DNA from: Sclerotinia nivalis
Taxonomy: Eukaryota > Ascomycota > Leotiomycetes > Helotiales > Sclerotiniaceae
Length of the DNA: 64,000 nt
Direction of reading: 5' to 3'
NCBI GenBank assembly: GCA_029531795.1
Contig: JAPEIS010000003.1
Span: 2,046,001 to 2,110,000, forward strand
Numbering within the stretch: the stretch's first letter is position 1; every line of letters starts with the position of its first letter. The position numbers and the translations under genes are program-made. Positions 34,950 to 46,610 of the stretch are shown here, piece by piece. A model generated the notes under the pieces. It saw only the letters and a program-made list of their open reading frames with translations, had not been told where the DNA came from and did no database searches.

Positions 34950-36183
34950 AGTCTCGCGAATCATTCACCAATGTCATCGCAAAAGAGAATTGTCCCATCT
35001 ATAAGCGTCAACATTTCCACATTTTTCTTCCGCCTAATGTCTTATACCTCTTTTTATACAGCCAGTCCTCTCATATCACAACCTTCTCAATGAGCATACT
35101 GAACCTGAGCTTCTCTACCGCCACGGCTTTCCCACGCCCAAGATCCACACCTGTCGCTCAATATTTACGCTCTCATCTTTCGATCTCACCTTTCATATTT
35201 TCAAAAAAGCATATTTCTTTACATCATCGGTGTTATGTCAGATTAGATACCCATTCGCGTTGCTTGCTGTTTCTTAACAGCTTTTTTAAAAGATTCCTCT
35301 GATGAGATTTCACTTAAATTGATTCTGCAGCTATATTTGGCTGGATTTCTAAAAGCTTTGTTTTAAATTTGATGCTATGGAGTTCGGAATTTAGAAGGAT
35401 ATCATGACTCATTAAAGGAAGGAGCATGCATCAGCTACGGAAAAGCTTAATGTCACTTGCAACGAAAATGTCTGATGAGAATTCGTATAATCAAGATCAT
35501 TATGGGAACCAGTAAAGGACCTATACCAATCTGGCTGGTGACTTTCATCTCGGATGGTTGACTTCCCGCATAATTGATTGCATTTAAAAATTTCACCTAT
35601 TTGATCCAAAAATTTCCTTGATGTATATGGAATTAGAGAAAATATTAAAAGCTTGTCAAGCCACCATACGATTGTCCACTGTGATGATAATGATGATAAT
35701 GATTAATATCTTAACTCCAACCATTTTTCACTGAATTTCTACTACAGTATCTTCTTTGCGAAGACAAGGTAGGGGAATGATATTTAGTATGAAAATTAAA
35801 TTTATAGATAATTCTACAGTGTGGAATGTAGTTTATACCCTTATCCCATTCCTCTTTCCTTCTATTTTCAAAATCATATAATTGGATTTCCAATTTTGAT
35901 AGATTATATTCCTATAGAATATTATAATATTCTCTAACTTCAACAGTCATTGTTAATTAATACATTCCCCTCCCCCCGCCCTCAACTCCCCTCTCAAAAA
36001 CCAGAATTCAAAATAAAAATCCATTTAAACTACATCTCCAAAGATAAACTTCTATGCATCATCAAATACAGACACTCCACCATAAGTATATATACACCAC
36101 CCACCAACCACACCTCTCCCTAACCCGAAGTATAATCAATTGATAAACATGAATCTTTGCCTTAACGTTTATCCTTTCCTATA
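34950..36183. other. Intergenic region, no gene seen
   Basis: This is an AT-rich flank between two convergent genes, with a GATAATGAT-type microsatellite near 35680..35702. Short frames have no product resemblance. Confidence 0.5.
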
Positions 36184-36932
36184 CTAAGTCCTAAGCCTAT
36201 TCATCTCTCTTTTGTATCTAGCTTGTTGCGCACCCCGAACCAAGCCATAGTATATACCTACACTTAAAAACATCAGATACCATAACTTCGAAAATCCAGG
36301 GTAACTGTGATTCGCAAGGAAAAGGCTTAAAGAGGTAGCCAGAAAAAAGACAAAATAGGCATGGCCGTTCAAGAGGAGGTCCTCGAGAAACGTCGGAGGG
36401 GGAAGTACTTTTGTGTTTTTATTGTACTCCAAAATTTGGAGTCTGGCTCTGGAAAAGTCCCGATCGAGGACATCAGGATATGCTGATAACTATAGTTGTG
36501 TTAGTTTGGCTTTTTATGCATTAATTGGGGCGAAAAGATGTTGCTTACTGGTATGGCTGCGATTGCGAGATTTTCTTCCTTTTCCAAAATACACTGAATA
36601 TAGCTATGGATATGAAAACCATAGTTTGGTCTTGGGAACATTTCGAGCCAGTCTTCCTTTCTCAAGCCATACAATCCCATTCCAGTTCCAGGATAATTTT
36701 CGGCCATCTTTCTTGAAAAATTTGGACTGCGATGCATTACTTTCTCAAAGTACAAAGCGAGCCATTCCTGTGTCTGTTCGAAATCGTAATCGTATCTTGG
36801 AATTGTGATTGTCGACATAATTAACTTCTGGTAGTCGGTGATTTTACAATTGTCTTCTGGGTCGGTGTCGGATAGCTTTCGATATCGTGGAGCTTTTGCC
36901 AGAGCATTCTTCAGCTTCTTGAAAATTTGCAT
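36184..36932 (-). CDS. Unrecognised membrane protein with two C-terminal helices
   Basis: Two exons, 36549..36932 and 36184..36489, join in phase 0 across a GTAAGC...TAG intron to about 229 residues. The N-terminal cytosolic part contains TQEWLALYFEKVMHRSPNF and GMGLYGLRKEDWLEMFP, a pattern reminiscent of a SAM-like helical domain. The C-terminal region has two hydrophobic helices (AYFVFFLATSLSLFLA and LWYLMFLSVGIYYGLV) and a basic tail. It could be a membrane-anchored adaptor or heterokaryon-type small protein. I do not recognise a family. Confidence 0.65.
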
Positions 36933-38819
36933 GCTGAAATATCACTTCTCGAGGAAGGTTTATTTCGCGATGATAAAAGTCTACTTGCGACCATGAAAGT
37001 TTATTTGTGATGATGAAAGTTTGGTGAAGCATGTGAAAGTGCCTGCGATTACGAGATCAGTGACGATGGTGTAGGGTGAAAAATTGAAATGTCGTTTTGG
37101 TCTCAATGAGAGATGAGATTTGAGTTCAGGTAATGATAGTTTAAATTGTATCGGCTGAAATTGAGAGATATGAATCGAGATCGAATGATGATATTTGTGT
37201 AGGTGAGATTCGAATGAGAAATATGGACTGAGTTGTGAGCAAGGTCAATACTTTTATATGGTAAAAATTTTGGGTGTGGAAGCTAACGATTCACCTTACC
37301 CTTAGTTGACTTTTAGTAAGACTAAAAGTCAAATCCCGTGATATTTTGATTCTCGATTTCTTCCTACTGGGTTTGCTAATTTCTTAGTTGGCACTGATCA
37401 AATGAGATGTTCCGCTGGCAATCGATATCCAGCATAATTCACAAAAAGTCCCCGCGTACTGGCGAACCGTCGAGCCGCAACAAAAAGACCACTTGGTTTC
37501 GGACGGTACTTGACGCCTTCCATGACAAATTATCTTTAACGACAGGAATATTGCTTGAGACAGACGATTGAGAATCTAATAAGATGGATAGGTGGAGGTG
37601 TATTGTATGTGTTTATGGGTCTATTTTCCAAGAGCTTCAAACCTTCTGCCATGGGAATGGTACATTGTTGAAGTCTTCAGCCTCACGCCATATGTCGTAT
37701 ATCGTGTGTTGTATGTCATAGTTCATTCAACATACCACAGCTTTAAGATCCATTTGGACCTGTCGAAACTATATCATTGATTCCCCAACATGGCTGCTTG
37801 ACCTGCATTCGGATATACGATGCCTCGAGCAAGGTGCCCAGTAGTTCGGACTGCAATCCAACAATAAAAGCTTTTGAATCCCTGAATGCGAAAGATTGAA
37901 TTCATTTGAAACAATGAATCCTTTCAAATGATCAAATTATTCTTGGAGATTCGTAGCTTTTCAAGCATTAAGAGTTCGGATCCAGATACCCTGGCCATGA
38001 GTTTAGAGAAACTGTGTACTGCACTAGCAGCTGGAACCCGTGCATGAAGGATGAAATCTTCACTATGCCTTTTTTTTTTTTTGAAAACAAATGTCATTGA
38101 ACGGAAGTTGTACATACTTCCTACGTTTGCTTTAGAGAGCTCGAATGTCAACTGCTCGTCGCTGTCTAAAATGGCCAGGTTTTCAAGTATATCTATCACG
38201 TGCAATGGCCTGGGCGCTGTGGCTTTTTACCATAGAACTATTAATGATTAATTATCTGCTCAACCATCCTACGATTTCCTCCTCAACTTTTCCCTTCGTA
38301 GTCTCTTTCCCGTTCTGCTAACGAGCGTTCAAAATCATTTAGTACACTACCGTGACTACCTATGATGCCACTGATGTAGTACGCACACCAGCCACACTGT
38401 GCCACAACCCGGCGATCTAACACGAGTGTTTTAACCAGGTAATTAAAGATTTTTCATACATTGTTCACCTCCAATGCCTCCCCATTGTCATATTGATACC
38501 TATTTGATTCAAGTATCTTAAGAACGAATGATGTGCACGTCTCGGCTATTGGCACTGATATGAGTGAGATACCTCGGAAGCTAATAGCTTTCCCCACGTT
38601 TGAACAGGGGTTTGGGAGATCATCGGAAAGTAAAGCTACTGCCCAACCTCCTTTCCTTTATTTTCAAACCGACTTTCTACTGGAGCCCATATGCATTCAT
38701 TCAAAAGACTGTGAATATTCGCCGATAGTGAAATTCACCCCTCTTCTGATTTATCCTAAAACTCCAAAACGATTTATTGATTGAGATCCCTAGCGCAGCC
38801 AATCGACGAGCTAGTCATC
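36933..38819. other. Intergenic region, no gene seen
   Basis: This holds the promoter side of the gene ending at 36932, a GATGAAAGTTT-like duplication near 36969..37023, and a T12 run at 38070..38081. No coding region is supported; frames at 37592, 37924 and 38533 look like chance. Confidence 0.45.
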
Positions 38820-39875
38820 ATGTCTGAGAACAACTACAAAGATATCATCGTCACGATCAAAAATCGGATTGGTATCATCAAGGTTATATATATGTACTAA
38901 TATGGCATCAAATGTCGCTAACATACAATTAGTTCAATCGCCCCCAAGCTCTAAACTCTTTTGGAGGGACTTTAATTCCAGAAACAATTGCCGCTCTCCG
39001 GGAACTGAATGAGCATCCCGACACCGTCTTTACGGTCTTGACGGGTGAAGGGAGATTCTTTTGTGCGGGTGCGGACGTGAGGCGTGCGTATTTTACTCCA
39101 ACTCTCAAAGGGAACCTATTGACATGTGATATACAGAGGATGGTGGATTACTTGGCGAGAAAAAATATGCCAGCGCCGCGGAAAAGAAAATCGCATATCT
39201 GTCCAGATTTACCCTTGGTAAGCACTTCCACCGTTTGAAGGTCGACCGTAAAAGCCTAACAGTCCAGCTCTCGAACTTATGCGTTCGATAATTGATCACA
39301 CCAAAGTGTTTATTCTCGCCATGAATGGTCCGGCAGTAGGAGCTGGGGCAGCATGGTTCCCTGGAGTAGCTGATATAGTTCTCGCATCTACGTCAACTTA
39401 CCTCGAAATCCCATTTTCAGCGCTCGGTTTGGTTCCAGAATGTGGCTCGGCTATCTCACTAACCCAGTCCATGGGTGTTCATCGTGCTAATGAATTCCTC
39501 ATGTTTGGAAGGAAACTTAGCGCCGATGAGATATTATCGTTTGGCATTGCTAATCAGATTTTTGAAAAAGAAGGGTTCGAGGAGAAGGTTATTGAATATC
39601 TAGAAGGGATGTTGAATATTAATGATGGGAAAAGTATGATGGAGGCAAAGAGGCTGCAAAATTTGCCATTGAGAGATTCAAGGATATTGGCGGTGTATAA
39701 CTCAATCGATGCATTAGCTGAAAGATTTGTTGATGGAGCACCCAATGAAAGATTTCAGGCTAAGAGGAAGGACTTGGAAGGTGAGTTACCGGGTCTACTT
39801 TCGTATTGATGCTGGTATTGGGCTAATATGAATTTTGCAGCAAAATCTAAGAATAATAGAACTTCAAAAATATAG
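38820..39875 (+). CDS. Enoyl-CoA hydratase/isomerase, probably peroxisomal (ECI-like)
   Basis: Crotonase-fold protein of fatty-acid beta-oxidation, most like fungal delta3-delta2-enoyl-CoA isomerases. Exons 38820..38882, 38933..39076, 39139..39217, 39268..39780 and 39841..39875 close in frame to about 277 residues. The oxyanion-hole segments are FFCAGAD and NGPAVGAGAA. The block FSALGLVPECGSA carries the Glu used as base by isomerases. The third acceptor reads CAGAG. The last small exon replaces the readthrough end and creates a C-terminal SKI, a plausible type 1 peroxisomal targeting signal. Without that splice the protein would end LLSY with no signal. Substrate is inferred only. Confidence 0.85.
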
Positions 39876-40461
39876 GATGAGGACCAAGAGAATCAAAGAG
39901 TAGATTGGATTAATAATATATAAGAGGTTCTAGTCTAGTCCGGGCGTAGACAAATAATGAATTCTTTCTGCTTTGCTCATTGAATCTCTTCAATGTGTTC
40001 AATTTCTTTTTACAATTTTAAATCCCCAAAAAGACCTTTAATCAGCTTCCTTGAAAACTCAGGAAAGATTGTCTGTAGCGCAGCTGCTGTACTATTCTCT
40101 TACCGATAAGGACAAGCAATTCAATGTTTGTGGCTCCATACTAGTTAATTATTGCAAACAAATTGGGAGAAGAGTACCTGAGCAATGGGAAAGGGCAGCT
40201 TCGTTATGTTTGGGTGAATATGCCTACTCATTATCACGGCTAGTGGCCTATATCCGCGCATAGCGTGAAAAGCCACTCTACTCCTAGCTAATGCGGGGGT
40301 GGAGTAGCCAACCGTTTTTTGTTCACTTCTCGTAACACTAGCGCCCGCTTCCTAAGCACCCTTCCCAATTTATAAAACTTCCTCCAGATTGAATCAACGT
40401 AGAGACGCTCTACTGCTTCTTCAAATTTTCCATAACCAGCGAGGTTTGAACCGACGTCACC
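39876..40461. other. Intergenic region
   Basis: Promoter and leader of the MYND gene. A 70-codon frame at 40051..40263 has no recognisable product. Confidence 0.45.
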
Positions 40462-42156
40462 ATGGCTACGGAGTGTGCTGTATGTCACAATCGTGATGTT
40501 AAAGTTCTGCGTTGTAGTCGATGCCGCTCTCGTGAATATTGTGGTATGTATTTTGTTTTCTTGGGGATTGCGTCAAAATTTCTGTCACTACCTTGTGCTT
40601 ATCAAGGATCAGACTGTTTCGTTTTCCAGATAATACTAGAACGTTTTGGAACTACTTATAGGTATCTGGTCATTTTAGTGTCAAAACCAAATGGAAGATA
40701 TTTGCAATTCCCAGTGCCCAAATAACTGCGGAACATTCGTGAAGGATTCAAGCTAACATTTTATTTATCAATAGGCAAAGACTGTCAAACTCGAGATTGG
40801 CCAACTCACAAAGCATCATGCAAGCGACAGAACTTCATCCTGAGAGTTGATCTTTCTCCTCGATATCTTGTCAACCCTCGTGTCACACGAACCATCTCAT
40901 GCCCTGCTACGGCTTCCTTCGCCGACTTGCATGATGCGCTCCAAGTGGCTTTTGGCTGGAAGAACTGTCATCTCCATCACTTTGAAGTTCTCGATCATAA
41001 CGAAATTATGGGATCTGAGTCTATCCTTAGTCCGCGATCAATACTTTTCATGATTAGCGCCCCAGAAATGCTAGGCGAAGAGGCAACAGCAGAACCAATC
41101 AAACGTAGCAGCCACACTTTGCTTCACCAAGTCCTAGATGGCAAAGCAACAAGAGGCAAAACCATACATTACCAATATGATTATGGAGATAACTGGGAGC
41201 ATGTTATAATCTGTGGTGGACGTGCAGATCCAACGGTGAACTTCGTGGTTCTAGGTGGAGAGGGTCACGGGTGTGCAGAGAATGTGGGAGGATATAGTGG
41301 ATGGACCGACTTGATAGAAGCTTATGAGTCAGACAGACCGACAAAAGAGCAGCAAGAATCAATGACTTGGTTTGAGGAAACGGCTCGCATTAAGGATCCT
41401 CTAGGTTTCCTGGGAATTCGCACTAAGGATCCTGAAGGTCTCCGGGGAGCAGCAAAATATATATGGAACAAAGATAGAATAAATGCAGTCCTCGAAGAGC
41501 TCGACATGTCCGATCTTCGTGGACAAGCTTTTTCCATTCTTTTGATATCCCTGGGTAAGGAGGATTGGTTTGCCAGGATGCACGCCGCTGCTTTTGGCAA
41601 GCTTCGTTCCAAAGTGGCGGTCAAAGAGGTGACAGATGTCGTATCAGCAATGAAACACGTTGAAAGATCAATTCAGACCTATAACGCCATCATAGTCACT
41701 GACGCGGCAATCATGGAACCTCAATTCGTCGCGGTCAATGAGCATCTAGTTAATTATGTGAACTCAGGTGGAACATTGATATTCGGCTATATGATGCCGA
41801 ATCTCGCCGAGCTGCAAACCTTCGAACGCTACTTTAAAGAGATCTGGGGTCCCCTTAATTGGAAATTTGGTACCTATACTCAAGATACTCACAACGTCAT
41901 TAATCAGGCAGAGCTTCCGAAGCACTGTCAAGGTCAATTGAAGTCGTATCACATGAAAGCTCTCAGTTTGGAGAATGTTAAGCCCGAAGATCGAGTGTAT
42001 TCTGGCCCCCACGGCGCGAGACATCAGAGTCCGGCTATTTTCGCTAAATACGGAAGCGGAGGTAATGGGTCGAAGCAGGGTCATGTTGGTTGGCTGGGCG
42101 ATGTCAATGCGGAGGAGGGAACGACTACGTTACTTTTAGCTATGTGTGGTTTGTGA
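40462..42156 (+). CDS. MYND zinc finger fused to a plasmid pRiA4b ORF-3-like domain
   Basis: Exons 40462..40543 and 40775..42156 join across a 231-nt GTATGT...TAG intron to 487 residues. Residues 1-40 are a complete MYND finger: C-x2-C-x7-C-x2-C, then YC, DC, and H-x3-C, with the intron cutting it at REYCG/KDC. Residues about 48-260 match the pRiA4b ORF-3-like fold, including ILRVDLSP, LHDALQVAFGW, HHFEV, YDYGDNWEHVI and GGEGHGCAENVGG. The last 190 residues (AIIVTDAAIMEP, LVNYVNSGGTLIFG) look like an alpha/beta ThuA or class I amidotransferase-like domain, without an obvious catalytic Cys. Likely intracellular; MYND fingers bind proteins. Function unknown. Confidence 0.85.
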
Positions 42157-43096
42157 TCTTGATGTGGCTCTGAAGGTTTCATGGCTTGTAGAATAGTCAG
42201 ATGACGCTTCATGTTTAATCATTTAGAGCTCTCGGCTTCTGGCTTGCTAGTGCTACTTCTCGCCATTATTGCACTACTTTTTAGAGGAATTAGATATCAC
42301 TTTAAAATACACCGAGCTAGATATTTCTTGACACTTTCTATATTCTTTAAGTTTACGAGTATTGTGGCTTTACTGTATCTATACTTCAGACAACATCCTA
42401 CGAAGAGGAAAGCATTTTGTGATGTCGTAACTATTCTTTTACCATTTAGACGAAACATGAAAAGATGCAGAGGTTTAATAGCGGGATTGTACTACCCGTA
42501 CCTTTTCAGACTCTTGACCCTATGCAATTAAAAAGCGATATTGAGAGTAACTTCTGTCTTTGTTGTTAGGTTCATGTTGCTGCTGCAGGCCGTCACATTT
42601 ACGAAGCTATGTTAGACTTTGGAAGCAGCAGCGGCGTGAATCTTCTGTTCCTTTGGTTTATACCAGATAGCTAGATTTCTGAAATGTATATGTATTCCGC
42701 GGTTTTTAAGGTATTTGTGCAGTCTGTGGAATCATAGGTCAATGGAAGAGAAGTTTGTTTCAGGATCATTGCTGAAATCAGTCGGGTTGTAAATATCTCA
42801 GCAAAGTCACATAGAACAGGATTTCTTATATTTAGAACTGCCAGATCCGGAAAGATTGGAATTCTTGGGTATAACTTTGTTTCCTAAGAGAGTGTAGATC
42901 TTTGAAAAGATTCGGCATTTTATTGCAGACTGCAACTTCATTTAACATATTAAAGCCAAAAGCCCACATTCTTGGCCTTCACTTCAGAAGATCGAGTCCC
43001 CGGCTGAAAAGAAAACTAAGCTATTACCGTTTGGAGAATTATAATAACCAGCCACAAACACCTCATCTCATAACAAAAGCCGAATGCTTCCATGCC
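42157..43096. other. Intergenic region with an unassigned hydrophobic frame
   Basis: A frame at 42211..42531 encodes hydrophobic segments (LLVLLLAIIALLF) but has no family match and starts close after the MYND gene stop. The rest holds no recognisable coding signal. The missing C-terminal domains of the adenylation gene were not found here. Confidence 0.35.
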
Positions 43097-44534
43097 TCAA
43101 AGGATATTACTGTAAGCATCCTTGATTTCCTGCTCGTAAAGACTCAAACTCGGTATTCTTGCCACACTCCCTTTCAAAATCCGCACAAACGGCTTCTCAG
43201 GCTGCACAAGCAAGACCAATTCGGGCAGAATCCGCACAGAATCGTGGCATAAAGCATTGGATTTCTCAAGATAGGGTAGCAAGCTCTGCATGAATTCTGC
43301 GTGAGATCCTTGGACATGCGCATCCGGAACAGTCTCGATCAACAATACAGGTTTTGGTTGACCATGTCCACCAATCAAAGCTGCCTGGACGAGTTCATGG
43401 CGTTCGATTTCGCGTTCCACCGTCGAAGCATATAAGCCATCTCCATGAGACAAAGGAATGTAATCATCTGTTCGGCCAACAATCTTGAATAGTCCTTTAC
43501 GAGCCGGATGCTCGGTCCAAAGATCGTTCGTCTCAAAACGGTCTCGGTCCGGATATAAGAGGAATATTTGCTGCATGGCTGAAAATTCAGGCTTACGCAC
43601 AAAAACTAGTTCATAAAGATTGCCGGGTCGTGGCTCAAACTCGGCGCCAGCGTTCGTGTTGAACTCGATATAGTCCCAGTCTTCCGTGTCGTTTCGAATT
43701 TTGTGGAAATATCCACCTACTTCAGTGCTACCGATGCAGGGGACCAGCTTAACAAATGGGGCTAGCTTCTTACCGCTGTTAACACCTAGGGGTGCACCGG
43801 CGAAATAGACATATTCTAGGCTTTTCAATGGGGCTAGCCCAGAAGGATCTCGACATAATGCATCAATAATAGCAGGAACGAGAAGATGTCGATAAGTGTC
43901 TCCGTTGGTGGAGGTTTTGATGGTCCCAAGACTACTACTGTGTGAACAAAAGTAGTCATAGATAACACAATCAACATTCCAACAAACTGTTCACGAATGT
44001 AAGCTATAAGCATGAATGATTGAATGCTTGAGAAAATGCCCTAGGCAACGCACATGAATCATTGGTAAAGGAGTGTACCATCTCTTAGATGCATAATGAT
44101 GCATATGCGACTCTTCATCCCCTGTCAACTTTACAGCCACATCCGGAATTGCCATCATCCTATGCGTATATGTGATGGGCTTCGGATATCCTAAATGCGC
44201 CACATCAGAACTTGATCATTTAAAGCGAGAGTCATGTTACCTGTTGTCCCTGAAGTATGAAAAATCAACCAAGGATCGTCCTTTCCCTCCTCCCAAGACT
44301 TTTCGTAAAGAAAGCTTTCTGCCTCTTTATCTTGAAGCAGCTCTTCAAGCTTTGGCGCAGAGATTACCTGTAAACCTTCACGAAGAGGAACAATATTATC
44401 AACAATGTTTCCCATACTGTCTGGTCTCACATAGAGATTACACTTCTTCGTCTCCAAGATATGAAGTTGTGCTTCTGGTGTCATCATCGGCGAAGGTAAA
44501 ACCATCTATCACCCAAGCACGGCAAAATAAGTAT

Positions 44535-44539
44535 AGTTT
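44535..44539. repeat. 5-bp target-site duplication (left)
   Basis: AGTTT directly outside the left LTR. The same five bases lie outside the right LTR at 50064..50068. Confidence 0.75.
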
Positions 44540-44714
44540 TCTCGTAGGAGGTTGATCGGATAATAATAAATAATATAATAATAATACTATAATATTATTT
44601 ATTATAATAGTGGAAGACTTAGTCGTATTTAGCTTAGGAGTGATCGAATATATGAACAATAGAATATTGAAGTCAGAATTATATATATATTGAATATTGA
44701 ATTTTTTATCTGCT

Positions 44715-44747
<33 letters not shown>

Positions 44748-44944
44748 AGAATAAGAAAATTCTATATGCTTCCATTTCATTCTATTCCATTATAAATCAT
44801 TCTGATATGATATATGATCGAAATTTTATATAATAATAAAATTTAATAATATGAAATCATATTATTAATATATCACGTGATCATATAACTATTGGTTCGG
44901 TAAATATTATTAAGTGTTTTAATAACTTATTAGGAATTCTCACA
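44540..44944 (-). repeat. 3' LTR of the copia element
   Basis: 405 nt. In element sense it begins TGTGAGAATTCC. It contains a 30-nt T run on the plus strand (31 in the other LTR) and AT-rich palindromic stretches near 44570..44620. Confidence 0.92.
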
Positions 44945-44956
44945 CACCCCCATAAT
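44945..44956 (-). promoter_or_regulatory. Polypurine tract of the copia element
   Basis: In element sense the bases directly before the 3' LTR read ATTATGGGGGTG, a G-rich purine tract at the place expected for plus-strand primer formation. Confidence 0.7.
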
Positions 44957-44981
44957 AAGTGTATTAAATATTTTAATAATA

Positions 44982-46610
44982 TTAATATAAATTAATCTGT
45001 TTTAAGAATTCGATTAATTTAATTCGAGCTAATGGCTTAGTAAGGCCATCGGCTTTTTGATCATTAGTAGATATATAAATTAGATCTAAATCACCTGAAT
45101 TTATAATATCTCTAATATAGTAAAACCGTATTGCTATATGCTTGCTTCTTTCGTGAAATATAGGGTTTTTAGCAAGTGCTAGCGCGGCTTGATTATCTGT
45201 ATATAGTGGGAATTTATCTTGTTTATACAGATTGAGTTCTTTTAATAGCTTTTTAATATATATAGCCTCTTTAGCTGCAATATTAATAGCTATAAATTCA
45301 GCCTCTGAAGTTGATTGAGCTACTACTGATTGTAGTTTAGATTTCCAACTAATAGGCCCTTCTGCTAGTGTAAATACGTATCCGCTAGTTGATTTATACG
45401 TATTAACATCACCCCCATAATCCGAATCACAATAACCTTTAATATAAGGGTTATTATTGCGTTTATAATTAGTACCTTTATTAATAGTACCTCTTAAATA
45501 TCGTAGTATTCTTTTTGCGGCTTGGAGATGTATAGAGCTAGGATTGGACGAGAAACTAGCTAATCTACCGACGTGAAAAGCTATATCTAATCTAGTTCCA
45601 AGTGATAAATATAATAAAGAACCAATAATTTCTTGATATAATTTTATATCCTTATTATTAGCTTTTTCTTTATTATAGTAAAGCTTTATTTTCGGATCCA
45701 TTGGAGTGGAAACAGGGTGTGAATCTTGCATTCCGAATCTAGCTAATATCTTTTTGGTATATTCTGATTGGTGTAGCTTTAAACAGTCGGCTTTTCTTTC
45801 GATTTGAATGCCTAAATAGTCTTTAATAGGCCCTAGATCTTTTAAATCGAAATGCTTTTTAAGATTACTAATGAATTCATTAATAATCTCTTGATTTGGA
45901 GCTATAATAGCTATATCATCGACGTATATACTGAGAATGATATTCTTATTCTTATTGATAAAAATACATTCTTCAGTGATTAGATTATTGAAATCTAATT
46001 TGTTTAGAATGTCTTTTAAGGTATAATACCAGATTCGAGCCGATTGTTTTAGACCGTATAAAGCCTTATTTAATTTTAAAGCTTTATTATTTAATTCATT
46101 AAAGCCTTCAGGAGGGGTTAAGATCAGAGGTGTATCGATATTGCCTTGAGCAAAAGCTAATACCATATCGATTTTATGAATTAGCCAATCATTTCGGAGA
46201 GCTAATACGAATAATAGCTTCCAAGCCATCGATTTAACTACGGATGCATGGGTATCAATATAGTCTAATCCGTATAATTGCTCGAATCCTTTAGCTACGA
46301 ATCTAGCTTTGAATTCGATGAAATCACCCAAATCCTTTATTTTATAAACCCATCTAGTTTTAAGGGTTTTATTGTTATTTGGATTATTAATAATATCCCA
46401 GGTTTTATTCAATTCAAGGGTATTTATTTCGTAGTCCATAGCTTTTAGCCAATATTCTTTCTCCGGTGAGCTAATTGCTTCTTTATAGGATTTTGGTTCG
46501 GTCAATATATGATCAGGCTTTTTAATAATGATTTTGTTGTTATTATTAAGCCGAATATCGAAGGCTAATTGAAGGTTTTTCGAATTTTCGTCGTCGATTT
46601 CGAGTTTCAC
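44982..46610 (-). CDS. Copia reverse transcriptase and RNase H region
   Basis: The 542-residue frame carries the copia-type RVT_2 reverse transcriptase: WVYKIKD, FKARFVAKGFEQ and the catalytic YVDDIAI. RNase H follows, with YCDSDYGGD, SWKSKLQ and the STSEAEFIA block, and ends KLIEFLKQINLY. It begins without an ATG: the first codon is GTG, overlapping the stop of the upstream gag-integrase frame by four bases, with a stop just upstream in its own frame. It is therefore normally the C-terminal part of one polyprotein, made here only by frameshifting if at all. It is otherwise uninterrupted. Confidence 0.9.
   Translation of the reverse strand: MKLEIDDENSKNLQLAFDIRLNNNNKIIIKKPDHILTEPKSYKEAISSPEKEYWLKAMDYEINTLELNKTWDIINNPNNNKTLKTRWVYKIKDLGDFIEFKARFVAKGFEQLYGLDYIDTHASVVKSMAWKLLFVLALRNDWLIHKIDMVLAFAQGNIDTPLILTPPEGFNELNNKALKLNKALYGLKQSARIWYYTLKDILNKLDFNNLITEECIFINKNKNIILSIYVDDIAIIAPNQEIINEFISNLKKHFDLKDLGPIKDYLGIQIERKADCLKLHQSEYTKKILARFGMQDSHPVSTPMDPKIKLYYNKEKANNKDIKLYQEIIGSLLYLSLGTRLDIAFHVGRLASFSSNPSSIHLQAAKRILRYLRGTINKGTNYKRNNNPYIKGYCDSDYGGDVNTYKSTSGYVFTLAEGPISWKSKLQSVVAQSTSEAEFIAINIAAKEAIYIKKLLKELNLYKQDKFPLYTDNQAALALAKNPIFHERSKHIAIRFYYIRDIINSGDLDLIYISTNDQKADGLTKPLARIKLIEFLKQINLY

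Noticed and set aside
42211..42531. 106-residue hydrophobic frame after the MYND gene
   Set aside because: No splice support, no family match and it lies in the likely 3' untranslated region.
44555..44630. AT-rich palindromes inside the LTRs as possible structured RNA
   Set aside because: The sequence is nearly pure A/T and repeats in both LTRs simply because the LTRs are copies.
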